DNA of 64,000 nucleotides from positions 1 through 64,000 of the forward strand of contig CAJTJC010000001.1 of assembly GCA_910576655.1 (NCBI GenBank), in the 5' to 3' direction. The stretch comes from an uncultured Christensenella sp. Lineage in GTDB: Bacteria > Bacillota > Clostridia > Christensenellales > Borkfalkiaceae. The notes below the pieces were generated by a model that had not been told where the DNA came from, did no database searches, and worked only from the letters and a program-made list of their open reading frames with translations. Both the position numbers and the translations under genes were made by a program. Positions 20,200 to 29,324 of the stretch are shown here, piece by piece (position 1 is the stretch's first letter; the number at the start of each line of letters is the position of its first letter).

Positions 20200-21484
20200 T
20201 TTTTACCTCGCTTATTGCCTTCAAAAGCATTTCCTTGTATTCCGCAAGCAGCTTGCCCGCGTCGTATTCGTTATCCAACGCGTCGGCTGCAGCCCTTGCC
20301 GCAGCCGCGTCCGCGCGCGTATATTCCGCGGCTATTCTTTGCGCCGCGCGCTTGGCAAAGCCCAGACTTTCCAAAAGCGAATTGGACGCCAGCCTGTTTG
20401 CGCCGTGCACGCCGTTGCAGCAAGTCTCACCAACCGCGTACAGCCGCGCCAGCGTCGTTTGCCCGTCAAGCCCGCTGCGTATGCCGCCCATAAAATAGTG
20501 CTGAGCGGGCACGACGGGTATGCACTGACTGAAAACGTCGTACCCCTCTTCGGCGCACCGCTTTACTATCGCGGGAAAGTGGGTTGCGATTTCGTTTTCG
20601 GGAATGGTACGCATATCCAGCCAGACGTGCTTCGTCCCGTCCTTTTTCATTTGCTTCAATATATTCGCCGTCACCACGTCGCGGGGTTGAAGTTCGTCGC
20701 AAAACCTGTTGAAATTTTTATCGAGCAGCTGCGCACCTTCGCCGCGGACGGATTCGGATATAAGAAAGCTTCTGCCCTCGTTCTCCGAATACAGCGTAGT
20801 AGGATGAATCTGAATATAGTCGATATTGTCGACCGCAACTCCGCGTTTCAAGCAGATTGCTACGCCGTCGCCCGTAAGCGAGCGGAAGTTAGTGCTCTTT
20901 TCGAAAATTCCGCCTATGCCGCCGCAGGCAAGCAGAGTATAGTCCGCGAAAATTTTGTCCGTCCTGCCCGTCGCCTTGTCGTACGCTACTATGCCGTAAC
21001 ACTCGTCGCCCGCAATGAGGTCAAGCATGACGGTATCCTGCAATATTTCCACGTTCGAAAGCCTGCGCACCCGCTCTAAAAGCTTTGACGTAATTTCCTT
21101 GCCGGTACAGTCCTCGTGGTAGCATATCCTGCCGCGGGAATGTCCGCCCTCGCGCGTGGCGGCAAGGCTGCCGTCCGCGTTCCGCGCGAACTCGACGCCG
21201 AGGTCGACCAGCTCGTCCGTGACCTCTTCGGAAAAGCGCAGCATACAGTCGACGGCGGCGGGGTCGTTCTCGCCGTGACCCGCGCGCATAGTATCCGCGA
21301 AGTAGCTTTCGTAATCCTCTTCGCCTTGAAGCCTGCATATCCCGCCCTGCGCCAGATAGCTGTCGCTTTCGTCGGGCGCGCTCTTGCAGATTATCAGCAC
21401 CCGCTTATCGCGCGGCAGGTGAAGCGCGGCGTTAAGCCCCGCAACGCCCGTGCCGATTATTACCACGTCGTATCTCTTTTCCAT
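20183..21484 (-). CDS. nadB: L-aspartate oxidase, short form
   Basis: 433 residues from the ATG at 21484 (MEKRYDVVIIGTGVAGLN). It oxidises aspartate to iminoaspartate with FAD. Motifs seen: GTGVAGLNAAL (FAD dinucleotide), GGHSRGRICYHEDCTG, QIHPTTLY, ISESVRGEGAQL and GETCCNGVHGANRLASNSLLE. The usual enzyme has 510-540 residues; here the C-terminal helical domain is mostly missing. The open frame extends 156 codons upstream but this part is not NadB-like and contains the promoter. No Shine-Dalgarno site: TTGACA-17-TACACT places transcription about 4 nt before the ATG. Confidence 0.93.
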   Translation of the reverse strand: MEKRYDVVIIGTGVAGLNAALHLPRDKRVLIICKSAPDESDSYLAQGGICRLQGEEDYESYFADTMRAGHGENDPAAVDCMLRFSEEVTDELVDLGVEFARNADGSLAATREGGHSRGRICYHEDCTGKEITSKLLERVRRLSNVEILQDTVMLDLIAGDECYGIVAYDKATGRTDKIFADYTLLACGGIGGIFEKSTNFRSLTGDGVAICLKRGVAVDNIDYIQIHPTTLYSENEGRSFLISESVRGEGAQLLDKNFNRFCDELQPRDVVTANILKQMKKDGTKHVWLDMRTIPENEIATHFPAIVKRCAEEGYDVFSQCIPVVPAQHYFMGGIRSGLDGQTTLARLYAVGETCCNGVHGANRLASNSLLESLGFAKRAAQRIAAEYTRADAAAARAAADALDNEYDAGKLLAEYKEMLLKAISEVKNERGR

Positions 21485-21494
21485 AATTACAAGC

Positions 21495-21523
21495 AGTGTA
21501 CACCAAAAACGCATAACTGTCAA
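21495..21523 (-). promoter_or_regulatory. nadBC promoter, near-leaderless
   Basis: TTGACA (21518-21523), 17 bp, TACACT (21495-21500). The start at about 21488 is 4 nt before the nadB ATG. Confidence 0.75.
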
Positions 21524-21640
21524 AACATATGCCCGATTTTTTAATATTTTTTTACAATCGACAAAATCGTACAATAATTTTTGTGATTTGTCCGCCCGCG
21601 GAAAAGTATTATAAACCATACAAAGCTGAGAGGTGAATTT

Positions 21641-22156
21641 ATGAAAATATCGCAGTTGTTCGGAAAAAGAGCCGAGGGCGGCGCGGGCAGGTCGGGCTAC
21701 GTTATAAGCGTGAATACGAGCGGGGGGAAAATAACGGGTCTGACCTGCGCGGACGAGGACGAGCAGGAATTTTATGTTCCCGCAAAAAATATAAAAAGCA
21801 TTAAAAACACGGTTTGCTTCACGCACGGCGGCGAGCGCGCAGCCGACGAGGGCAGCCTCAACCTCGGCAAGCCCGTGTTCGACAGCGAGGGCTGCTATAT
21901 AGGCAGACTGACCGACGTAACCGCCGAAAAATATCTGATAACCGTAATGCACGTCGGAAATAAAAAATTCTCCGCAGACGACGTCGTGTGCGGAGATGCG
22001 GTTTTGGTTAAAAGCTCGGTAAGGTTTTTGAAAAGCGACGTTAAAAAGAACGGGCGAATTATATTCCGCCGCGGTACGCCGCTGACCGCAGAGGTGATAG
22101 CCAAAGCTCAGCTCGCGGGCGAATACGTGCAGACCAACCTGAAAACGATACGCTAA
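21641..22156 (+). CDS. PRC-barrel domain protein
   Basis: 171 residues with an AGAGGTG ribosome site. Two PRC-barrel-like beta segments are visible: residues 1-60 (MKISQLFGKRAEGGAGRSGY...VPAKNIKSIK) and 70-125 (LGKPVFDSEGCYIGRLTDVT), then a helical end. PRC-barrel proteins bind RNA or act in membrane-linked assemblies. No more exact function can be read. The gene ends by overlapping the convergent gene by four bases. Confidence 0.6.
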   Translation: MKISQLFGKRAEGGAGRSGYVISVNTSGGKITGLTCADEDEQEFYVPAKNIKSIKNTVCFTHGGERAADEGSLNLGKPVFDSEGCYIGRLTDVTAEKYLITVMHVGNKKFSADDVVCGDAVLVKSSVRFLKSDVKKNGRIIFRRGTPLTAEVIAKAQLAGEYVQTNLKTIR

Positions 22157-22758
22157 ATATTGTACTTTGCCATAAGCTTTAAAAGCGCGTTGAAGTTGTC
22201 GTTGAGAACGTCCGATTCGGCGGGCGAAAGCTCGCCCTTCATTTGCAAAACCGACAGCGTGCTTTTAAGCTTTTCCAGCTCTTGCCTGTCGCTCTTGCCG
22301 AGGTTTTTGGTAAGCAGTCTGTCCGTAACGGAAATAGCGTGTTCGAGGCGCACGCTGCTCTTTGCCGCGGGCACGTCCGAGCGGGGCGCGGGCACCGCGC
22401 TGCGCGAGGGCAGCAGAGTTACCTGCGAGGGTGCCGCGTTCTGACTTTTCGCAGGCTTGGAAATAAAGCAGAGCACGCCGTAGAAAAAGTAGCCGAAGCA
22501 CCAGAATATGACTGCGGCGAGCACCGATTCGGCAAGCTGCTGTTTGGTTAAAAACGCGGCGAGCACCACTGCGGTAAACGCGTTGACGAGGCACAGATAC
22601 GGGCGCTTGTCCGCCGCCCTGACCTTGGGCAGCGCAAAGCTCATTACTATGGCAAGCACCGTAACCGCCGCGAACGAGCCGAGAATTATCCATACGAGCG
22701 TGTCGAAGGGCAAAGAGGAAATTGAAGAATAAATACCGTCGATAATCTTAGAAAACAT
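22153..22758 (-). CDS. Small membrane protein of unknown function
   Basis: 201 residues from the ATG at 22758 (MFSKIIDGIYSS). Three or four hydrophobic segments lie in residues 18-120, followed by a Ser/Pro/Ala linker and a helical cytoplasmic end (RLEHAISVTDRLLTKNLGKSDRQE). The family is not recognised. There is no ribosome site; a TATAAT at 22766-22771 lies 7 nt before the ATG, so the mRNA is probably leaderless. A perfect 11-bp inverted repeat overlaps this promoter. Confidence 0.7.
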   Translation of the reverse strand: MFSKIIDGIYSSISSLPFDTLVWIILGSFAAVTVLAIVMSFALPKVRAADKRPYLCLVNAFTAVVLAAFLTKQQLAESVLAAVIFWCFGYFFYGVLCFISKPAKSQNAAPSQVTLLPSRSAVPAPRSDVPAAKSSVRLEHAISVTDRLLTKNLGKSDRQELEKLKSTLSVLQMKGELSPAESDVLNDNFNALLKLMAKYNI

Positions 22759-22765
22759 GTTTATG

Positions 22766-22771
22766 ATTATA
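22766..22771 (-). promoter_or_regulatory. -10 hexamer of a leaderless transcript
   Basis: TATAAT ends 7 nt before the ATG at 22758. No good -35 was found. Confidence 0.5.
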
Positions 22772-22801
22772 TCCGTTTTCGCAAAATGCAAAAACGGATA
22801 T
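22769..22801. repeat. Perfect 11-bp inverted repeat over a promoter
   Basis: ATATCCGTTTT and AAAACGGATAT are separated by 11 bases. It sits between the addA stop and the next gene and overlaps that gene's -10. It could be an operator or a terminator; on the minus strand no T-run follows, which favours an operator. Confidence 0.5.
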
Positions 22802-22810
22802 TTTGTCTTT

Positions 22811-25800
22811 TTAAAGATTAATTTGTTCTTTTCTGAAAATATTGACGATAACCGTCCGTATACTCTCCGCGGGCTTGCCCGTAATCAGCGCGACGGCCTT
22901 TTTGTACAGCGCAAGCTGCCCCGAGTACGTTTGTTTAAGCTGCTCGGCACTTTTTACCGAATACTTATAGTCGATTATTTTACAGCCCACGTCCGTGTCC
23001 GCAAGCAGGTCTATCGCGCCCTGCAAAAGTACGCCGTCGGTAGCCGTGGTTGGCAAAATCTCGTTTGCGGGCAGGCGGCACAAGAACTCGCGCTCGCGGT
23101 AAAGCCGCGCCCCCTCCAGCTCGGAAAAAATAGGAATGGCGAGTATGTCGGCAAGCGAGGCGGCGTCGAGCAGCTCGCGCTGTCCGTCTGATATAAGCCC
23201 CGCAGAAGCAAACCGTTTCAGCTCGTCCTCTATCCCCGCCGCGTCCTTTACGGAAAAATCGCAAAGCTCTAAAAATCTATGGTAAGCTATTCCTCGCTCG
23301 GTACCCGTTTCGCCCTCGCCGCCGTACAGCGCGTGAGCGTAAACGGCGTCGTCCTCTCCCATTTTGAGAATTGCCGAGGCAGAGCTCTTTACGGGCAGGT
23401 TGACGCTTTCCGCCGCGGCATATTGCCGCGCGAAGCGCGTTTTAATTCTATCGTAAAGCTCCTTATCTGGATTAGCTATAAGCGCGGTGCGCTCTTCGCC
23501 GCGCCCGAACTCGACGACCTCTATATCCTCGGGGTTAAAGCGCGAAATATCGAACAGTCCGGAATACGACGACGCCGTGTCCGACGGGTTGTAAGCGGGC
23601 GCTTCCGCAGCGAGCACGTGCAGGTTACACATGGCGCGCGTGCACGCGACGTAGAAGAGATTGAGCTCGTTCTTCATCTCTTCCCGCGCGGAGCGTTCCT
23701 TTATAAGCTTGCGCAAAACCGTTTCGCTCGTCAGCATATTTTCCCTGTCGAAGCAGCGCGGCGCGAAACCGTACACGTCGCTGAGCGGCAGCTCGGCAGA
23801 GTCTCTGCCGCGGAATGTCGCGCATATATCCGCGATAATCACGACGGGAAATTCCAACCCCTTACTCGCGTGCATCGTCATTATCTTGATACTGTCCGAA
23901 CCAGAGGCAGACGGCGCGTTTATCTCGTACCCGCTTTTAAGCTTTGCAAGCAGCGCGGCAACGCTTATGCCCTCCCCCTCGGCGGCAAGCCTGCGCACGT
24001 TTTTAAGCTTTTCGCCGCCGCCCTTGGCATACTCCGCTTCGAGATAGGTTTCTTTAAGTATGGCGTCTATAATTTCGGCTGCGGAAAACACCTCGGCAAG
24101 GTCGCGCAGCCGCTCGATTTTCTCGCGGAAAAGGCGCAGCTTGCGCGCCGTTTCGTTATCGTTAAAGCGGATATAACGCCTGCAACATTCCCTGTACGCA
24201 ACCCTGCCCGCGCCCTTGCAGTACACGCGCACGGCGGCAAGCTCGTCGCAGGTCAGCCCGCCGAGAGGCGATAAAAGCGCGGTTGCCAGCGGTATATCCT
24301 GCTGCTTGTTGTCGAGGTACGAGAGTATGTCTATAATCTGCTTGACCTCCGGACGGGACGTTATCGCTGCGCCCTGCGCTCCCGCAACGGAATACCCCGC
24401 GTCCTCGAGAGCCTTGACGATAGCCGCGGCGGATTTGTTGCGCTTGCGCGTAAGTATGCATATATCGCCCGCCTGAGTGTCAACCATAGTCCCGCTCTTC
24501 AAATCGTAGTGCTTCGAGCTAAGCTCGCGCCTGACTATTTCCACGACGGCAAGCGCCTCGCGCGTGTGTCCCGCCGCGCTTACGCCCTCAACCGAATAGA
24601 CGTCAAGCTCGCCCGCCTCGGCATCGTCCTTCCCGAAAACGTGAATACGCGCCGAGCCGTAGCCTTCGGGATAGCCTCCGCCGCGCACCATTTCGCTGCC
24701 GACCGAATAGTCGAAGCCGCAGCTTTCCGCCGTCATAATTCTGCCGAACAGAGTATTGACGAAGGAAATTACGCCGTCGGACGAGCGGAAGTTATTGGAC
24801 AGCCGCAGCGCGCTTCCGTCGCCGCCCTCGAAGCGGTCGTACTTTTCCGCGAAGAACAGCGACCTGCTGCCGCGGAAGCCGTAAATCGCCTGCTTGACGT
24901 CGCCCACCAAAAAGACGTTGCGCCCGCCTATGCGGGAAATAATTTCTTCCTGAACGGGATTGACGTCCTGATATTCGTCGACGAACACGCACGAATACTT
25001 GCCCGCAGCCTCTTCCCTTACGTTTTCGTCCGAAAGCAGTTCGAGCGTGAGATGCTCCAAATCGTTATAGTCGAGCTTGTTTTCGTCGCGTTTGATTGCG
25101 GTATATTCCGCGTCGAATTCCCGCAGCACCGTGCAGAACGCCTTTGCGACCTCGCCGCTCTTGAAAAACCGCTCTTTTTCCGTTTGCATATCGGATATAT
25201 CGCCGCGAACAGCCTTATACCTCGCGTTGACGCCGTCGCGGAATTTTTTGAATTCCTCGCCCGCCTCCTTTTCGGCGTCGGTCTTGTCCGCGGGCTTGCG
25301 GGTGACGCAAAGCGAGGGCTGGGGCGCGAACACGTCCCTGCCTACCGAGTTTTCCAAAGTAAAAATCATTTCGTCGAGTATCTTAGCATACTCGGGGCGA
25401 GGGTGGGAAAAGCCTGACGCAAACCGTCTGACCTCGGAGGCGAGCCGCGCGTACTTTTCGTCCGCGTCCGCTTTAAGGTCGGCTATTACTCTGCCGAAGC
25501 CCGCCTCCGTGTACAGCCCGTCCGCCACTCCGAGCAGCGCGGTATAGTCCGCGTTTATTCTCAGCTGCTCGTAGCTTGAAAGTATTGCATTTTTAAGATA
25601 GGTATCGCCGCGCTTGCGCCGATAGCAGCTCAGCAACAGCGCAAAGTTTTCGTCGTCCGTTTCGTAGTACCGCTCGAACATTGCGCCTATCGCGCGTTCC
25701 TTGTATTCCCTCGCCTGAGCGTCGTCAGAAGAAATTATATCGAACGTACCGTCCACGCCGACCGCGTAAAAATAAGTTCGCAGCAGCCGCGCGCAAAACG

Positions 25801-26101
25801 AATGTATGGTGGAAATGTCCGCCGACGCTATTTTGGAAAGCTGCAATTTAAGCGCGGCGCGCCGTTCCTTGTCCGCGTCCGCCATTGCCGAAATAATCGC
25901 CGAGCGCAGCTTTTCCTTCATTTGAGTCGCCGCTTTTTTCGTAAAGGTGACAGCGAGAACGCCGTCGAGGTCGACGCCGCTTTCAATCGCGGCGACCAGC
26001 TTTTTAATCATTACGAAGGTCTTGCCGCTACCCGCCGAGGCGGAAACGATTACCTTGCCCGCGCTGTCGATAGCCGCGCGCTGCTGGGCAGTAAGCTCCA
26101 T
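22811..26101 (-). CDS. addA: ATP-dependent helicase/nuclease subunit A
   Basis: 1096 residues from the ATG at 26101, with GAGGGGGG just upstream. AddA is the motor and one nuclease of the AddAB complex that resects double-strand breaks for RecA. Visible motifs: Walker A SASAGSGKT, helicase motif II VFVDEYQDVNP, LSNNFRSSDGVISF, MTMHASKGLEFPVVIIAD and the C-terminal RecB-type nuclease (GIAYHRFLE, AIDLLAD, KIIDYKYS). Its ATG overlaps the addB stop (TAATG), the normal addB-addA order. Confidence 0.95.
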   Translation of the reverse strand: MELTAQQRAAIDSAGKVIVSASAGSGKTFVMIKKLVAAIESGVDLDGVLAVTFTKKAATQMKEKLRSAIISAMADADKERRAALKLQLSKIASADISTIHSFCARLLRTYFYAVGVDGTFDIISSDDAQAREYKERAIGAMFERYYETDDENFALLLSCYRRKRGDTYLKNAILSSYEQLRINADYTALLGVADGLYTEAGFGRVIADLKADADEKYARLASEVRRFASGFSHPRPEYAKILDEMIFTLENSVGRDVFAPQPSLCVTRKPADKTDAEKEAGEEFKKFRDGVNARYKAVRGDISDMQTEKERFFKSGEVAKAFCTVLREFDAEYTAIKRDENKLDYNDLEHLTLELLSDENVREEAAGKYSCVFVDEYQDVNPVQEEIISRIGGRNVFLVGDVKQAIYGFRGSRSLFFAEKYDRFEGGDGSALRLSNNFRSSDGVISFVNTLFGRIMTAESCGFDYSVGSEMVRGGGYPEGYGSARIHVFGKDDAEAGELDVYSVEGVSAAGHTREALAVVEIVRRELSSKHYDLKSGTMVDTQAGDICILTRKRNKSAAAIVKALEDAGYSVAGAQGAAITSRPEVKQIIDILSYLDNKQQDIPLATALLSPLGGLTCDELAAVRVYCKGAGRVAYRECCRRYIRFNDNETARKLRLFREKIERLRDLAEVFSAAEIIDAILKETYLEAEYAKGGGEKLKNVRRLAAEGEGISVAALLAKLKSGYEINAPSASGSDSIKIMTMHASKGLEFPVVIIADICATFRGRDSAELPLSDVYGFAPRCFDRENMLTSETVLRKLIKERSAREEMKNELNLFYVACTRAMCNLHVLAAEAPAYNPSDTASSYSGLFDISRFNPEDIEVVEFGRGEERTALIANPDKELYDRIKTRFARQYAAAESVNLPVKSSASAILKMGEDDAVYAHALYGGEGETGTERGIAYHRFLELCDFSVKDAAGIEDELKRFASAGLISDGQRELLDAASLADILAIPIFSELEGARLYREREFLCRLPANEILPTTATDGVLLQGAIDLLADTDVGCKIIDYKYSVKSAEQLKQTYSGQLALYKKAVALITGKPAESIRTVIVNIFRKEQINL

Positions 26102-29100
26102 TATTCGTCCCCCCTCTGCTTTCGTACTATTTTGGCTATATCCGCGCACTTGACCGTTTTAGCCGTTCGCTCCTCGCCGTCCACGCCGACCGAGAAGTTA
26201 CAGCTTCCGCCCATACGGCAATACTTGCATGCGTCCTCTGCGGGCGACGGAGCGATATTGCCGCCTATCATCTCGCGCGCGCCCTTGCGGGCTATCAGCT
26301 CGGAATACTGTAAAAAGTCTTTAAATATATCGTTATCCATCGCACTGTCTATCCGCTTACCCGACAGGTACGCGTCAAAATAGGCGCTCTTCTGCTTGGG
26401 TTGAAGCGTGGTGTCCGAAACCGCGACCACCTCGTCGCTGCCGTCCATAAAGCCCTGTAACCTGAACACGCCGTCCGCCTTGGGCCGGTATTCCACCGAA
26501 GCGGGGAAATAATACGCTCCGACTGCGCGCCTGCCCGCAGCGGCAGCCGTAAGATACAGCGGCAGCTGCAGCTTCAAGCCCATATAGTACTTGGTCACGG
26601 ACGAATCCACCGTGCCCGTCTTGTAGTCTATTATGCGCACCATATCGCCACAGCCGTCAACGCGGTCTATCCTGCCGTTTACGCGCACGCCGCCGTCGAG
26701 GTTTATCTCGCACCGCCACTCCGTGTTTTCCACCTTGAACTGCGAATTGGCAAGCTGCTCGTACATGCCCGCCGTAACTTCTGCAGCTTCCTTGACCAGC
26801 TCGTCAGCGGTATATTGCCCGCTCTTCGAGTCGGTAAGCGAAGAATATGCGCCGCTGCCCAAAAGCTTGCGCGCCGCTTCTCCCGCACGGGCGCGAGCCT
26901 CGTCCGCATTCGAGCATGAGCCTATTTCGGGCGCGAGCTTCTGCAATACGGTGTGAATGAAATTGCCCGTATCCAACGGGCGCATGGCGCCCTCTTCCCT
27001 TTCCTGCAGCTTCAAACCCTGCTGCATAAAATTGCGGTACGGGCAGGAATAATACGTTTCGAGCGCGGTCGGCGAAACCGAGTCGTACGTTACGAACAGC
27101 TCGCGCCCGTACGACACGCCCGCGCGCTGCGGCGTGCGCAGCGCGGCGTCGGCCTCCGCCTTAAAGCCGTTGTCTTCAAGCACCTTATATATGGTTGCCG
27201 CCGCCTCTGCCGACGGCTCGGAATTGAGTTTTTTAAGCGCGGGCAGCTTTTCGCAGCAATAGTACGGAACCGCCGAAAACGACTGCTTCAACCTCTTCAT
27301 ATTCAGCGGCTTGACCGCGCCGTTCTTTGTTGCGAATATTGCGGAGGCGTAGGCGACTATTTCACTCGCCCCGCTCTCTTCCCCGCCGACCCTCGCGGGA
27401 TAGGACAGGTACAGCGTGTTTTTGAACGCGCATAAATTCAACGCCGTTTGCTCGCGTCTGCGCATATTGACCTGCCGTATCTTGGGGGATATGTCGAGGT
27501 TAACGCGTTCGAGCACCGCAATTTCCCCGTCCGTCAGCAGCGACGTATCAGAGCTGGTTTTGGGCACTCCGTCCGTAAGGCACGCGGCGAACAGCACCTC
27601 GCTGCCCGTATTCGCGGTAGCGGCGACGTCGCCGACGAAAACCGCGTCCGCCTTGGGCGGTATTAAAGAAATTTCAGCCGCCGCAAAGCCGCTTTTAAGT
27701 ATCTTTACGTACTCGTTCAGCGGCATATATGCCCCGCCTAATACCGCCTCCGCCTCGTCCACGACCGAAAGCGCAGCCTCGTAAACGCGGCCGCTGAACT
27801 CGCTTGCCGTGGGATAGCTGTCGCAAAAGCTTTCTTTTAACCGTTGCAGCTTGTCCTGCACGCCGAAGTCGGAAAGCAGCGCCTTTATGCCCGCGGTTAT
27901 CTGCGAGGGATTGCCCTTCGCGGGCAGGTGTTTAAGCCCGCGAAGAAAGGTTGAACGCACGCGCTGAACCGCGTCGTAGTTGAATTTCATTAATTCGAGA
28001 ATTTCTTTTTTCGGCTCCCGCTTTACGCCGCCGCGGAAGTCGGCAAGGCGCAGAGCGTAGTTTCTGTAAGCGTCCCTGTCGTCGCGGCTTTCGGGAAAAA
28101 GGGGCGAGGATATTACCGCGTCTACGTCACGAAGCGCGCAGCCCGAATTGACGCACGCGAGATAGCCGAGGATAAACGCGCATACCGAATGTTCGGAAAG
28201 GGCGTGCCGTCTGTCCGCGTAATACGGAATACGGTATTCGGAAAAAATGCGCTCTATTCTGCGTTCTGACGCAGCGACGTCGGGCAGCATAACCGAAATT
28301 TTGCCGTATCTGACGTTGCCGTCCAAAACGTGTTTTTTAATGCTTGCGGCTATAAATTCGATTTCCTCGTCCTCGTCCGCCGCCTCGAAAATATGCACCT
28401 TATCGGTGATATGCGGCTTACCGGAGAAAAAGCTTTCGGGATTGAACAGTCCGCGCCGCAGCGCCTCCGCAGCGGGGGAAAGAGTGCTTTGCGCCCGCTC
28501 GTATTCCGCGCCGCCGAATTCCTCGGCAATGCCCTCGAACGTCGCCGCACCCTCGTTTACGTATATCTCCTCAGCGCCGCCTATAAACAGCCCGCATACG
28601 TTTTTGGCAGTCCGCATAGCCGCGCGCACACATTCCGACGACGAGCGGGTGAACGACTGAAAGCCGAGAAATATCACCTCGCTGTCTGCGATTTTCTGAC
28701 TTTCGCAGATAACTGCGGGCAGCTCGCCGAGGTAAGCGTTGCGGTCGGTCTTGCCGCTTGCCGCAAGGTACGCGTCGTACTCGGAATATATCAGCGATAT
28801 ATCCGAAAGCTTGCTTTCAAGCAGCCCGTCGGCGCGCGCCTCTTTGAGCTCGTCCGCGGATATTTTAGAGGAATACAGCAGCGCGATGGTATCGTACACC
28901 GCCCCAGCCGACGCCGCGGCGGAGAACTTGCCGAACAGCTTCAAACTGCCTTTGTTGTCCTCTATTATCCTGCGGATAGCCATTGCCGAGCCCTGACTGG
29001 ACAGCACGTTCGAGCGCTTGCCCCTCTCGGAAGATAGAAACCGCGCAAGCGTGTAAACGGATACGTTGAACGTGCCCCCCACCGCCGCGCAGACGGTGCG

Positions 29101-29232
29101 CTCTGCGGCAAGGGTCAGCCTGTCCTCGCAAAAGACGACGGTGTTTTTCCCGCCCGCCTCGTTAGAGGATATTATTTCTTTAAGCTTTTCCAGCGCTACC
29201 GAAAGCGCGGGAACTATGATTGATTTAACCAT
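26101..29232 (-). CDS. addB: ATP-dependent helicase/nuclease subunit B
   Basis: 1043 residues from the ATG at 29232. AddB carries an inactive helicase fold and the second nuclease. The C-terminal nuclease is clear (GNFIHTVLQKL, GRIDRVDGC, IIDYKTGTVD, GLKLQLPLYL), and cysteines for the iron-sulfur staple are present (YYSCPYRN near residue 745 and CKYCRMGGSC near 1010). An earlier in-frame ATG at 29250 is upstream of the likely transcription start. No ribosome site exists; TATAAT ends 6 nt before the ATG, so the first base of the mRNA should be the A of ATG. Confidence 0.92.
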   Translation of the reverse strand: MVKSIIVPALSVALEKLKEIISSNEAGGKNTVVFCEDRLTLAAERTVCAAVGGTFNVSVYTLARFLSSERGKRSNVLSSQGSAMAIRRIIEDNKGSLKLFGKFSAAASAGAVYDTIALLYSSKISADELKEARADGLLESKLSDISLIYSEYDAYLAASGKTDRNAYLGELPAVICESQKIADSEVIFLGFQSFTRSSSECVRAAMRTAKNVCGLFIGGAEEIYVNEGAATFEGIAEEFGGAEYERAQSTLSPAAEALRRGLFNPESFFSGKPHITDKVHIFEAADEDEEIEFIAASIKKHVLDGNVRYGKISVMLPDVAASERRIERIFSEYRIPYYADRRHALSEHSVCAFILGYLACVNSGCALRDVDAVISSPLFPESRDDRDAYRNYALRLADFRGGVKREPKKEILELMKFNYDAVQRVRSTFLRGLKHLPAKGNPSQITAGIKALLSDFGVQDKLQRLKESFCDSYPTASEFSGRVYEAALSVVDEAEAVLGGAYMPLNEYVKILKSGFAAAEISLIPPKADAVFVGDVAATANTGSEVLFAACLTDGVPKTSSDTSLLTDGEIAVLERVNLDISPKIRQVNMRRREQTALNLCAFKNTLYLSYPARVGGEESGASEIVAYASAIFATKNGAVKPLNMKRLKQSFSAVPYYCCEKLPALKKLNSEPSAEAAATIYKVLEDNGFKAEADAALRTPQRAGVSYGRELFVTYDSVSPTALETYYSCPYRNFMQQGLKLQEREEGAMRPLDTGNFIHTVLQKLAPEIGSCSNADEARARAGEAARKLLGSGAYSSLTDSKSGQYTADELVKEAAEVTAGMYEQLANSQFKVENTEWRCEINLDGGVRVNGRIDRVDGCGDMVRIIDYKTGTVDSSVTKYYMGLKLQLPLYLTAAAAGRRAVGAYYFPASVEYRPKADGVFRLQGFMDGSDEVVAVSDTTLQPKQKSAYFDAYLSGKRIDSAMDNDIFKDFLQYSELIARKGAREMIGGNIAPSPAEDACKYCRMGGSCNFSVGVDGEERTAKTVKCADIAKIVRKQRGDE

Positions 29233-29238
29233 ACGCCC

Positions 29239-29267
29239 ATTATACCACATACCGCGGGTATTTTTAA
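29239..29267 (-). promoter_or_regulatory. addBA promoter, leaderless
   Basis: TTAAAA (29262-29267), 17 bp, TATAAT (29239-29244) preceded by TGG. Six bases separate the -10 from the ATG, so +1 is the start codon. Confidence 0.75.
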
Positions 29268-29288
29268 ATAATTTAGGGCATAAAAGTT

Positions 29289-29317
29289 TTTACAATTTCA
29301 AAATTATGTGATATAAT
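29289..29317 (+). promoter_or_regulatory. Leaderless promoter of the cysteine-rich lipoprotein
   Basis: TTTACA (29289-29294), 17 bp, TATAAT (29312-29317) with TGA in front. The ATG at 29325 begins 7 bases after the -10. It is divergent from the equally leaderless addB promoter. Confidence 0.78.
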
Positions 29318-29324
29318 CGTTTGT

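Noticed and set aside
21485..21952. N-terminal extension of nadB by 156 residues
   Set aside because: The extension is not NadB-like, includes the promoter, and the FAD motif begins normally after the ATG at 21484.
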